A stretch of DNA of 64,000 nt. Origin: Oscillospiraceae bacterium. GTDB taxonomy: Bacteria; Bacillota; Clostridia; Oscillospirales; Ruminococcaceae. The notes under the pieces are model-generated. The model was given only the letters and a program-made list of their open reading frames with translations. It was not told the origin of the DNA and made no database searches. Within the stretch, counting starts at the first letter, position 1, and each line of letters begins with the position of its first letter. The translations under genes and the position numbers were made by a program. Of this stretch, positions 24,107 to 31,712 are shown one piece after another. The stretch covers positions 1 to 64,000 of the forward strand of contig JAGASN010000020.1 of the NCBI GenBank assembly GCA_017847875.1, given 5' to 3'.

Positions 24107-25312
24107 TTGAAAATTGCCGCTCTTTTTATTGCAATTCTGATGCTTTTCGGCTGTGTAAATTCGGAACCTGCCGGAACCGAACTTCCGGAACCGGTTCCGG
24201 AAATTTCCGAAACCGAAACACCGGAGGAAAAAACAAAAGAACCGACGGAAATAAAATATGTTGCTCCCGAAAGCAAAACTCCGGAAATGGCGGTAATAAA
24301 CTATTTCGATGCGCTTTATGATTCCTATATCGCAATGCTTCCGGTGGATATTTCACCCGTTATCGACCATGATTTTGAAATGATGGAAAACGTTCAGAAC
24401 TGGAACACCCTTCTGGCGATGAGAAGAAGCATTATTGCCGAAAATGATTATTGTTATGTTGAAACCGAAAGATTTCCCTATACCATAGATTACATAACGG
24501 AGAGGGAACTTGATGACCAGCGAATGGATTTTGTTTCGATGAAGGATTTCGGCGAAGGCGCGGTGGCTCTTCATTTTGTGATAAAAGGAATTCCGGGAAA
24601 AGCCTATCCGCCGATTTTTGCCGCCAATTCACAACATTCAATGGTGCTTACCCTTGAGGACGGAATTTATAAAATTGCCTATCATTATTTCCCCGGCTCG
24701 GAAGGAAAATTCCAGAACGACCTTCCGGTAAACGTTATGGCAAAAATTGAAATGAGAAATCTTCTCGAAAAAGAATTTTCCGAAAAAAATCCCCCCAAAA
24801 AAGCGGATTTTGAATATCGGCGCGTTTATAACGGAAAAGCCGCCGCGGAATATGCCCTTTTGTTTTGCGAAAAGCAAAATCCCGAATTTCATTTTGTGGG
24901 GGACTGGTTCGGGAACTGCATGAATTTTGCTTCCCAATGTATCTGGTCCGGTTTTAAAACCGCGGGAGAAACCGCGAAAAACCATTCCTGCATGACAAAC
25001 GATTGGTATTGCGCCAAAAAGGGCGGAACTCTTATCTGGGCAAGCGTCAGCCGCTTTTATGAATGGATAGGAAGCGAAAAAAGCGATATGCAAACCGTTG
25101 AGTTTTACGACATAAAAAGCATTAAAACCGGTGACCTTGTTCATATAGGTTCCTATGTTTGTGCCGAAGAAGAAAAATATACCCATGCGCTTTTGGTGGT
25201 CGATTCCGAAAAACTTATGCTTGCGCAAAACAGTCCCGGCTGTTTTGTCTATTATTCGGATCTGGTCAACAATTACGCGAGATTCATTCGCCCTGTTTCT
25301 TTGGATGTATAA
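24107..25312 (+). CDS. Lipoprotein with Amidase_6 domain
   Basis: A 401-residue secreted lipoprotein using TTG 24107 behind CGGAGGG. The signal peptide IAALFIAILMLFGC gives a lipobox with Cys ~16, followed by a Pro/Glu/Thr-rich linker to ~55. Residues ~65-215 form a domain I cannot name. The C-terminal ~175 residues are Amidase_6-like: 'YNGKAAAEYALLFCEKQNPEFHFVGDWFGNCMNFASQCIWSGF' has the Asn-Cys-x-Asn-Phe-x-Ser-Gln core with a candidate catalytic Cys, and 'YTHALLVVDSEK' supplies the His. The family consists of papain-like cell-wall or peptide amidases in spore-forming Bacillota. It is monocistronic. The substrate is unknown; cell-wall peptide turnover is the best guess. Confidence 0.78.
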   Translation: MKIAALFIAILMLFGCVNSEPAGTELPEPVPEISETETPEEKTKEPTEIKYVAPESKTPEMAVINYFDALYDSYIAMLPVDISPVIDHDFEMMENVQNWNTLLAMRRSIIAENDYCYVETERFPYTIDYITERELDDQRMDFVSMKDFGEGAVALHFVIKGIPGKAYPPIFAANSQHSMVLTLEDGIYKIAYHYFPGSEGKFQNDLPVNVMAKIEMRNLLEKEFSEKNPPKKADFEYRRVYNGKAAAEYALLFCEKQNPEFHFVGDWFGNCMNFASQCIWSGFKTAGETAKNHSCMTNDWYCAKKGGTLIWASVSRFYEWIGSEKSDMQTVEFYDIKSIKTGDLVHIGSYVCAEEEKYTHALLVVDSEKLMLAQNSPGCFVYYSDLVNNYARFIRPVSLDV

Positions 25313-25317
25313 AAACC

Positions 25318-25346
25318 TTGAGTTTTTAATCTTTTGGGGCTATAAT
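25318..25346 (+). promoter_or_regulatory. Promoter of the nitroreductase-GNAT pair
   Basis: TTGAGT (25318-25323), 17-base spacer, TATAAT (25341-25346), with an AAAGGA ribosome binding site downstream. Confidence 0.65.
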
Positions 25347-25384
25347 ATAACGGTAACGATAAACGAAAGGATTGATTTTTTACC

Positions 25385-25918
25385 ATGACTGACCTTATCA
25401 AAATTATGCAGCAGCGCCAGAGCTGCAGAAGTTTTTCCGAAAAACCCGTTGAGGCCGAAAAAATTGTTTCCTGCATAAATGCTGCCTGTCTTGCGCCTTC
25501 CGCCTGCAACACCCAGCCTTATCATTTTTACATTGCCCACGCACCGGAAGCTGTCGCCGTTGCCGCAGAATATTGCAAAGGCGAAAAAGTTAACAAATGG
25601 GTCGGCGAAGCAAAAGCTTTTGTTCTTATAACCCAGGAACATGCCGAAATTCCCGCGGCAAATTCCGAAGCAAGAAAACGCGATTACCGCCAGTATGATA
25701 TCGGTCTTATGATCGAAAACTTCTGCCTCGAAGCAACCGAGCTCGGTCTCGGAACCTGCATTCTCGGCGTTTTCAACGAAGAAAAACTCAAGGCGAATTT
25801 CAGAATTCCCAGCCCGAAATCCATCGCTCTCGTTATTGCAATTGGATATCCTGCAGATTCCGAAATCCGTAAAAAACACCGCAAACCCCTTGAAGAAATG
25901 ATAACCTATCTTCGCTGA
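25385..25918 (+). CDS. Nitroreductase-family flavoprotein
   Basis: A 177-residue FMN oxidoreductase. The start 'IKIMQQRQSCRSFSEKPVEAEKI' has the R-x-S-x-R-x-F FMN-phosphate motif. 'AACLAPSACNTQPYHFYIA' (A-P-S-A-x-N-x-Q-P) and 'LEATELGLGTCILGVFNEEKLKANFRIP' complete the family pattern. Substrates of such enzymes range from nitroaromatics to quinones and cannot be assigned here. The stop overlaps the GNAT gene start (TGATG), so the two are translationally coupled, which hints at a shared role such as detoxification. Confidence 0.9.
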   Translation: MTDLIKIMQQRQSCRSFSEKPVEAEKIVSCINAACLAPSACNTQPYHFYIAHAPEAVAVAAEYCKGEKVNKWVGEAKAFVLITQEHAEIPAANSEARKRDYRQYDIGLMIENFCLEATELGLGTCILGVFNEEKLKANFRIPSPKSIALVIAIGYPADSEIRKKHRKPLEEMITYLR

Positions 25919-26358
25919 TGAAAAATATTCGCAGAGCAGAAGCAAAAGATTTTGAAAGAATTTCGGAAATCGAAATTTTTAACTATCGGCTGAATTTTTA
26001 TCCGATTTTTAAGGACGATGAATTTTATTTTTCCGAACTTTCGGTTTCAAAAAAAGCGAAGGAATATCTTCCTGAAGCGGAAAAATTTTTTGTTTATGAT
26101 GACGGCGCAATAAAAGGCTTTGTTATGGTTGAAGGAAAACAGGTAAAAAAGCTTTTTGTTGAACCGATTTTGCAAGGAAATTCCATAGGCGCAAAGCTTT
26201 TGGATTTTGCGGTTTCTGAAAAAGGCGCGGATTTTCTTTGGGCACTTGAAAAAAACAAAAGGGCGATCGCTTTTTATGAACGCCGGGGTTTTTGCCTTTC
26301 CGGCGAAAGAAAATTTGAAGAAGGCACCGAAGAATATCTTGTTGAAATGAAAAGATAA
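25918..26358 (+). CDS. GNAT-family N-acetyltransferase
   Basis: A 146-residue acetyltransferase. 'NIRRAEAKDFERISEIEIFNYR' is the usual N-terminal helix pair. 'VKKLFVEPILQGNSIGAKLLDFAV' carries the acetyl-CoA-binding Q/R-x-x-G-x-G/A loop, here Q-G-N-S-I-G, and 'KNKRAIAFYERRGFCLSGERK' is motif B. No substrate is predictable. It begins on the last base of the nitroreductase stop and is closed by a terminator. Confidence 0.88.
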   Translation: MKNIRRAEAKDFERISEIEIFNYRLNFYPIFKDDEFYFSELSVSKKAKEYLPEAEKFFVYDDGAIKGFVMVEGKQVKKLFVEPILQGNSIGAKLLDFAVSEKGADFLWALEKNKRAIAFYERRGFCLSGERKFEEGTEEYLVEMKR

Positions 26359-26360
26359 TT

Positions 26361-26399
26361 AAAAAGGGCAGGAACGGAAAAATCCTGCCTTTTGTTTTC
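26361..26399 (+). terminator. Terminator after the GNAT gene
   Basis: Stem AAAGGGCAGGA/TCCTGCCTTT with a short loop and T-rich tail. Confidence 0.8.
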
Positions 26400-26420
26400 G
26401 GTTAAGGAGAACCACAAAAA

Positions 26421-27659
26421 ATGATAGAAAACGAAAACAAAATCCAAAGGGCAATTCTTGTTGCGGCGGATTGCGGCGATTGGGACGCGCAAGTTTCCAT
26501 AGATGAACTTGAGGAACTTGCTAAAAGCGCAGGAGCCGAAGTTGTTGCAAAAGTAATCCAGGTAAGAAAAGATTATGATAAGGCAACCCTTATAGGCCGG
26601 GGAAAACTTGATGAAGTCCGGGAACTTGCAGAGGCGAATGACGCCGATATCCTTATCTTCGACCACGAGCTCACCGCCGCGAATATCCGGAATCTTGAAG
26701 AAGCAACGGGTCTTGGAGTTATCGACCGAACAATGCTAATTCTTGATATTTTTGCAGCAAGGGCGCAAACAAGAGCCGGACGTCTTCAGGTCGAACTTGC
26801 CCAATACAGATACCGCCTTCCGCGCCTTGAGGGAATGGGAAAAAACCTTTCCCGTCTGGGCGGCGGAATCGGCACAAGAGGCCCGGGTGAATCCAAGCTT
26901 GAAAGTGACCGCAGGCACATAAGAAGGCGCATAGAGAGCCTTGAACGCAAGCTGGAGGAACTTTCCGCCAACCGTGAGCTTATCCGTTCCAGAAGAAAAA
27001 AAGAAGGCGTTATAACTGCGGCAATAATCGGCTATACAAACGCCGGAAAATCAACTCTTCTCAACCGCCTCACAAATGCGGGCGTTCTTTCGGAAGATAA
27101 GCTTTTCGCAACCCTTGACCCAACGGCAAGAAGCCTTGAGCTTCCTGACGGAAGAAGCATTATGCTTGTTGATACGGTCGGTTTTGTAAGAAGGCTTCCG
27201 CATCATCTTGTTGAAGCTTTTAAATCCACCCTTGAGGAAACTGTTCAGGCGGATATTCTTCTTAACGTCTGCGACATTTCTTCCGGGGAAGCGGATTCCC
27301 AGACCGAGGTAACAAGAGAGCTTCTTCAAAGCCTTAAAGCGGACAAAAGCCCCATGCTCAATGTCCTCAACAAATGCGACCTTCTTGAAGGCGAACTTCC
27401 GATCTGCACCGAAGACTGCGTTCTTGTTTCCGCCGCAACCGGCTTCGGAATTGAAGAAATGCTTCGGAAACTTGCAAAAATGATTCCTCCGAGCCAGATC
27501 AGAATGAACCTTCTTATTCCTTATTCAAACGGCGGAATCTCCGCCGAAATCCGCGAAAGCGGAAGAATTTTCAGCGAGGAATTCACCGAAAACGGAACGC
27601 TTATCGACGCTCTTGTTGATGTAAAAATCCTCCATAAGGTTGAAAAATTCCAGGTATAA
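26421..27659 (+). CDS. hflX: Ribosome-associated GTPase HflX
   Basis: A 412-residue GTPase that splits or rescues stalled ribosomes. The N-terminal HflX domain (~1-195) includes 'DADILIFDHELTAANIRNLEEATGLGVIDRTMLILDIFAARAQTRAGRLQVELAQYRYRLPRL' and the Gly-rich 'LSRLGGGIGTRGPGESKLESDRR'. The G domain starts at GYTNAGKSTLLNRLT (~204), with DTVGFVRRLPHHLVEAF (G3) and NKCD (G4). Family-typical length. The AAGGAGA site precedes ATG 26421. It is convergent with uridine phosphorylase and shares a terminator with it. Confidence 0.96.
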   Translation: MIENENKIQRAILVAADCGDWDAQVSIDELEELAKSAGAEVVAKVIQVRKDYDKATLIGRGKLDEVRELAEANDADILIFDHELTAANIRNLEEATGLGVIDRTMLILDIFAARAQTRAGRLQVELAQYRYRLPRLEGMGKNLSRLGGGIGTRGPGESKLESDRRHIRRRIESLERKLEELSANRELIRSRRKKEGVITAAIIGYTNAGKSTLLNRLTNAGVLSEDKLFATLDPTARSLELPDGRSIMLVDTVGFVRRLPHHLVEAFKSTLEETVQADILLNVCDISSGEADSQTEVTRELLQSLKADKSPMLNVLNKCDLLEGELPICTEDCVLVSAATGFGIEEMLRKLAKMIPPSQIRMNLLIPYSNGGISAEIRESGRIFSEEFTENGTLIDALVDVKILHKVEKFQV

Positions 27660-27693
27660 AAAAATCCTGCCGGAATCGGCAGGATTTTTTCTT
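27658..27693. terminator. Shared terminator between hflX and udp
   Basis: Stem AAAATCCTGCCG/CGGCAGGATTTT with T tails on both strands. Confidence 0.85.
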
Positions 27694-27697
27694 TTTA

Positions 27698-28471
27698 TTA
27701 TCTGTTATATTTTCTGTCCTCTTCAATAAGAAGTTTCAGCGCTTCCACAGCAACTTTTACGGAATTGCTGGTGTCTTCGCTCATCTTCTGGTCAAGACCG
27801 GCGGCTTCGCGTTCCTGGTTCCAGACAACGTGGAAGCAGGAACCGGTTCTGCAACCAAGGGCGGAAGAAACAACAAAAAGCGCTGCGGATTCCATTTCGC
27901 TTGCTTTAACGCCAAGGCGCTTCCAGCTTTCCCATTTCTGAAGAAGGTCATAATAAACCGGAGATTTTTCCGGGCAATGCTGACCATAGAAGCTGTCTTT
28001 GTTCTGAACAATTCCGGTGTGGAGCGGAAGGCCAAGGTTTTTGGTGGCCTTAACAAGGCAGTTTGTAATATCAAGGTCCGCAACAGCGGGGAACTCGATT
28101 GGAGCATATTCAAGGGAAGTGTGCTCAAAGCGGATTGCGCCGGTTGCAACAACGATATCGCCGGACTGAACATTAAGGTCAATTCCACCGCAGGTTCCGG
28201 TGCGAATAAAGGTATCGGCACCGCATTTGTGGAGTTCTTCCATTGCAATGGAAGCGGAAGGACCGCCGATTCCGGTTGAGCAAACGGAAACCTTTTCGCC
28301 AAGAAGATAGCCGGTCCAGACGTTATATTCACGGTGGTATGCAACCTGTTTTGCGTCGTCAAAATATGCGGCAATGGATTCAACTCTTCCGGGGTCACCG
28401 GGAAGAATGCAATAGCGGCCAACGTCGCCGGGTTTGCAATGGATATGCATCATTTTTTCAAGTTCCTGCAT
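27698..28471 (-). CDS. udp: Uridine phosphorylase
   Basis: A 257-residue nucleoside phosphorylase. '[33 protein letters not shown]' holds the phosphate-binding Gly-Asp-Pro and Arg. '[36 protein letters not shown]' is the phosphate/ribose loop, and '[15 protein letters not shown]' is the ribose-binding Met-Glu motif. The NP-I family also includes purine phosphorylases; the pattern and length favour uridine specificity, but this is not certain. It salvages uridine to uracil plus ribose-1-phosphate. The AAAGGAGC site supports ATG 28471. It is 68 bases from plsC on the same strand, so possibly co-transcribed. Confidence 0.88.
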   Translation of the reverse strand: MQELEKMMHIHCKPGDVGRYCILPGDPGRVESIAAYFDDAKQVAYHREYNVWTGYLLGEKVSVCSTGIGGPSASIAMEELHKCGADTFIRTGTCGGIDLNVQSGDIVVATGAIRFEHTSLEYAPIEFPAVADLDITNCLVKATKNLGLPLHTGIVQNKDSFYGQHCPEKSPVYYDLLQKWESWKRLGVKASEMESAALFVVSSALGCRTGSCFHVVWNQEREAAGLDQKMSEDTSNSVKVAVEALKLLIEEDRKYNR

Positions 28472-28539
28472 GGCAATGCTCCTTTAAAAAACATTTTTAT
28501 TATATCCACATTGTAACTCTTATAAATAATAAAATCAAC

Positions 28540-29340
28540 TTATTGAGTCATAATTTTTCTTGCAAAATCGCTGATTTCAACGGTTTTGTGCACTTTTATA
28601 AATTCGGTGTCGATGACGCCTTTTATTTCAAGCAGAACTTCGGCTTTTTTCCAAATCGGTTTTTTAAGAATTTTGTCCGTTCCGGAAATATGGGCAACAA
28701 CAACGGGACATTCCGCCTTTTTGGCAATTCGGAAAGAGCCGTGGCGAAATTCCAGAAGTTCGCCGCTTTTGTTGACCCAGCCTTCCGGATAAATTCCGAT
28801 GGAGCAGGTTCCGTTTTTGATAAATTCGGCGGCATGGTTGATTGTTTTAAGAGCCTCGCGGTCATTTTCGCGGTCTATGGGAAGACAGGCGGCTTCGTGA
28901 AGGAAAGAACCCGCAACCGGATAGGAATGTGTCTCCTTTTTGCTTATGAAAGCTATGTGGCGCTTTCTGAAAAGCAAAAGCGGAACAGCAGGATCCAGCC
29001 AGTGGATGTGGTTACAGACGAAAAGAAAATTTACGTTTTCGGGAACAAGTTCTTTTCCGGTGATTTTTACTTTGACCCGGAAAATTTTAAGAACCAAAAA
29101 AGCCGTTTGAACAAGAACGTGGTAATAATATCTGTTCTGGTGGATTATGGGCTTTTTTGTGTTGACAAAAAGCGAAAGAAAAGCGCAATAGATAAAATGC
29201 GCCGCAACGGCGAGCATAAAAACGTTTATAAAAATCAAAACCGCAAGAATGAGCCAATACCAGCGGTCAACAAAACCATAAACCGTTACGGTGGAAAGAG
29301 CGATATAGACACTTGCGAAAAAAATTATATAAAACAGCAC
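28540..29340 (-). CDS. 1-acyl-glycerol-3-phosphate acyltransferase (PlsC-like)
   Basis: A 266-residue membrane-anchored acyltransferase. Two hydrophobic helices (~1-25 and ~30-58) precede the catalytic domain. Motif I is NHIHWLD (His-x4-Asp, ~111-116). Motif III, 'IGIYPEGWVNKSGELLEFRHGSFRIAKKAECPVV', has the Pro-Glu-Gly acceptor-binding core. The enzyme adds the second acyl chain to lysophosphatidate. The N-terminal helix pair is longer than in minimal PlsC proteins. It shares direction with udp. The ATG at 29340 follows an AAGGAGCTG site. Confidence 0.88.
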   Translation of the reverse strand: MLFYIIFFASVYIALSTVTVYGFVDRWYWLILAVLIFINVFMLAVAAHFIYCAFLSLFVNTKKPIIHQNRYYYHVLVQTAFLVLKIFRVKVKITGKELVPENVNFLFVCNHIHWLDPAVPLLLFRKRHIAFISKKETHSYPVAGSFLHEAACLPIDRENDREALKTINHAAEFIKNGTCSIGIYPEGWVNKSGELLEFRHGSFRIAKKAECPVVVAHISGTDKILKKPIWKKAEVLLEIKGVIDTEFIKVHKTVEISDFARKIMTQ

Positions 29341-29423
29341 AAAAATCAGCTCCTTCCGGTTTATTCAAAATATATTTTAGCACGAATCGGAATATTATTC
29401 AAAGCAACAGTTGTTGAAAATAA

Positions 29424-29454
29424 AAAAAGACGAGGCCGAAGCCTCGTCTTTTTA
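29424..29454 (-). terminator. Terminator of the HAD lipoprotein gene
   Basis: Stem AAAAGACGAGG/CCTCGTCTTTT around a short loop, with a T run on the minus strand. Confidence 0.8.
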
Positions 29455-29471
29455 TGTATCAAATAGTTTAA

Positions 29472-31097
29472 TTATTTGATGTTTTTGTAACCTGCATATT
29501 CGGAAACGCAACCGTATTTAACATCGATTACAGAATCTTCAGCAGCAGTCTTAACAGTGAAGAGGTTGATTGCTTCTTCAGTGGTAAGTTCGTTAGCAAT
29601 CATGTAATGGAGCATGATGAAGTTGTTGTCTTCTCTGAAGAGGAGTTCAGTATCTTTACCAAGTCTCATAGTGAAGTTGCTGGAACGGAGACCACGGAGA
29701 CCGTTTTCTTCACGACCCTGGAGTACGTAGAGAGTATCGCCGTTTGCGTTTGCAGTAGCGAGGTCATATCCGAGATAATCTCTCTGGTAAATGGCGATTG
29801 CAGCTGCGATACCGCCGCCGTCGGTTACTTTACGGTTTGCACGGTTGAAGTTGATAACGAGTTTGGTGTTAGCATACTCAGTGCAGAAGTTCCAGTCACC
29901 GGTGGAGTCCATGAAGCAAGCGAGAGGACCTACGTTGTTGTATTTAGGAAGAATTGCGTTGTTGATAGCAGTTACTTTGCCTACGCCCTGGGTCTGTGCT
30001 TTGATGGGAGCATCATCACGTTTCCAGCCGTCGCCGTCTTTGAGCCAGCCGCAACCGGTTTCGTAGTCATAATTGTGAACATATTTGCCGTCTTCGCCAA
30101 CAACGTTGGTCATAGCAAGCATACCGGTTACATAGTCATGGAGACCGAAAGCATCGATTGCAGCACGGATAGGATCAGTTGCAGAAGCGGAGCATACCCA
30201 AACATCGATGCCAGCTTCGTCAAGAGCTTTCCAGAGACCTTTGAGAGGTTCAGAAGCGCAGGTACCGTCGGTGAATTCAACAGTTACGATGCCAGCTTCG
30301 GATTCAATGGTTTCGGGAGAAGTCCAAGTGGTGTAAACGGATTCAACTTCGAGGTATTTGCTGTGGGAAGCAAATGCAAGATCATAAACTTCCTGTTCAG
30401 TCATACCGGTGAACCAATAGAGTACCCAAGGATAGGAAACGGAAGCGGATTCAACGTCGCCTACGAAGGAATACATAGCACGCATTTTGGTTGCGAATTC
30501 AACCCACTGTTCGTCAGCCTGGATTTCAGCCTGTGCAGCTTCGTCGAGACCTTTAGCAGTGAAAGGACCATAAGTTTCGTAAAGGTAAGTGTATGCTTTT
30601 ACGATGTCGTTGATCCATGCCTGGTAAGTTGCGGGTTCGGAATAGTCGTTTTCACGAACTTCTTCGAGATCGCCGATACCTTCTTTAAGGATTTCGGGGA
30701 GTTCTTCGGGGGTGAAAGCGAAAGTCATGGTGCGGAGCTGATGAACAGCAAGCTGTTCTTCAACGTCGAAGATGGAGCAGGTGTTATCGAAGTCGAAAAC
30801 AACGTATGCGTTTTCGGTGCCGCCGTAAGTAGCGATGAAGTCATCAATTGCTTTCTGAACATCTTCAGCGAAAGCGTCGGTTACTTCGAGGCCGGGAGCT
30901 GCATATTTTGCTTTGAGTTCTTCGATTTCTGCTGCAAATTCTTCAGCATAGGTGGGTTCTACTTCGGGCTCGGTGGGTTCTTCGGGTTCGGTCGGAACTT
31001 CGGGTTCAGAGGGTTCTTCGGGTTCTGCGGGGGTTCCGCATGCTGCGAAGGAAAGAACCATTACGAGAGCGAGAAGCATTGCGAGAAGTTTTTTCAT
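29472..31097 (-). CDS. HAD-superfamily phosphatase lipoprotein
   Basis: A 541-residue secreted lipoprotein starting at ATG 31097 behind AAGGAG; the longer frame to 31202 has no ribosome binding site. The signal is LLAMLLALVMVLSFAAC (lipobox Cys ~20), followed by a Glu/Pro repeat linker (EPEEPSEPEVPTEPEEP). HAD motif I is 'VVFDFDNTCSIFD' (Asp nucleophile plus acid), motif II 'VWVCSAS', and motif IV 'ACFMDSTGDWNF' (Asp-Ser-x-x-Asp). The cap region lies between motifs I and II (~130-300). It therefore looks like an extracytoplasmic phosphomonoesterase, perhaps of the PF12710 type; the substrate is unknown. It is monocistronic, with a strong promoter and a palindrome at the start site. Codon use seems more regular than in its neighbours, suggesting high expression (visual impression only). 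Confidence 0.82.
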   Translation of the reverse strand: MKKLLAMLLALVMVLSFAACGTPAEPEEPSEPEVPTEPEEPTEPEVEPTYAEEFAAEIEELKAKYAAPGLEVTDAFAEDVQKAIDDFIATYGGTENAYVVFDFDNTCSIFDVEEQLAVHQLRTMTFAFTPEELPEILKEGIGDLEEVRENDYSEPATYQAWINDIVKAYTYLYETYGPFTAKGLDEAAQAEIQADEQWVEFATKMRAMYSFVGDVESASVSYPWVLYWFTGMTEQEVYDLAFASHSKYLEVESVYTTWTSPETIESEAGIVTVEFTDGTCASEPLKGLWKALDEAGIDVWVCSASATDPIRAAIDAFGLHDYVTGMLAMTNVVGEDGKYVHNYDYETGCGWLKDGDGWKRDDAPIKAQTQGVGKVTAINNAILPKYNNVGPLACFMDSTGDWNFCTEYANTKLVINFNRANRKVTDGGGIAAAIAIYQRDYLGYDLATANANGDTLYVLQGREENGLRGLRSSNFTMRLGKDTELLFREDNNFIMLHYMIANELTTEEAINLFTVKTAAEDSVIDVKYGCVSEYAGYKNIK

Positions 31098-31142
31098 AGT
31101 GACACTCCTTACATTTTTCGTGTTTCTACACTTCTTTTTAGT

Positions 31143-31166
31143 AAATATGGAGTTTACCCCATATTT
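31143..31166. promoter_or_regulatory. Candidate operator palindrome of the HAD lipoprotein gene
   Basis: AAATATGG (31143-31150) and CCATATTT (31159-31166) form a perfect 8-bp inverted repeat with an 8-base gap, centred ~20 bases downstream of the -10 box at the presumed start of transcription. Confidence 0.5.
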
Positions 31167-31173
31167 CATTGTT

Positions 31174-31202
31174 ATGATACTATTTTTAAAAAGAAATGTC
31201 AA
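31174..31202 (-). promoter_or_regulatory. Promoter of the HAD lipoprotein gene
   Basis: TTGACA (31202-31197), 17-base spacer, TATCAT (31179-31174) on the minus strand. Confidence 0.7.
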
Positions 31203-31351
31203 TAATTCTGACAGAATTGTAACCGTTTTAAGGCTGTTTTTACAGGAAAATATTTACGGACTTTGTCACTTTAAACCGAAAAGCGAATATTTTGTGGCAG
31301 AAATTTGTTCGTTAAAAACAAAACATCACCGTTTCGGCATAAATATAAAAA

Positions 31352-31386
31352 AACAGGGCGCACCCACGGGTGCGTCCTGTTTTTGG
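31352..31386. terminator. Terminator downstream of the peptide-binding lipoprotein
   Basis: Stem ACAGGGCGCACCC/GGGTGCGTCCTGT with a short loop. T runs flank both sides; the minus-strand T7 is the better tail. Confidence 0.7.
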
Positions 31387-31712
31387 TTGGACAAGGTTTA
31401 TCCCTCTTCCGTCTTTTTCGGCAAAGCCGAAAAATCCACCTTCCCCTCTGGGAAGGTAATCTGAAATTTAACCGAGCCGCCGTTTCTTTGCGCCGTCAAA
31501 GAAATGGGGGGATATATTTACATAAGAATTTTAACGGAACAGGGTTTGCAATCCCTCAGTCAGCTTCGCTGACAGCTAAAGCACCCTTTTGTCGTCTGCG
31601 ACGACATTTCCCCTGTTAGGGGAATCTTCTTTGCACAAGGGAGCCTGCTCCTTTCCCCTCATCCGTCAAAACCTTCGGTTTTGCCACCTTCCCCCCGGGG
31701 GAAGGCAGTTTA
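31387..31712. repeat. Cluster of dispersed palindromic repeats
   Basis: A 325-bp gene-free stretch filled with short inverted repeats: CTTCCCCTCTGGGAAGG, TCAGCTTCGCTGA, TCGTCTGCGACGA, CCCCTGTTAGGGG, and a CCTCATCCGTC...TTCCCCCCGGGGGAA unit (31657-31706). The last is related to copies at 43336, 51241 and 53956. It is non-coding and resembles the interspersed palindromic repeats seen in Clostridia intergenic regions. Confidence 0.65.

Noticed and set aside
29607-31205. 532-codon open frame on the plus strand opposite the HAD lipoprotein
   Set aside because: Shadow of the biased codons of the minus-strand gene, which has a signal peptide, ribosome binding site, promoter and HAD motifs.
31387-31712. 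CRISPR array
   Set aside because: The repeats differ in sequence and length, are themselves palindromic, and lack regular unique spacers; no cas genes are present.
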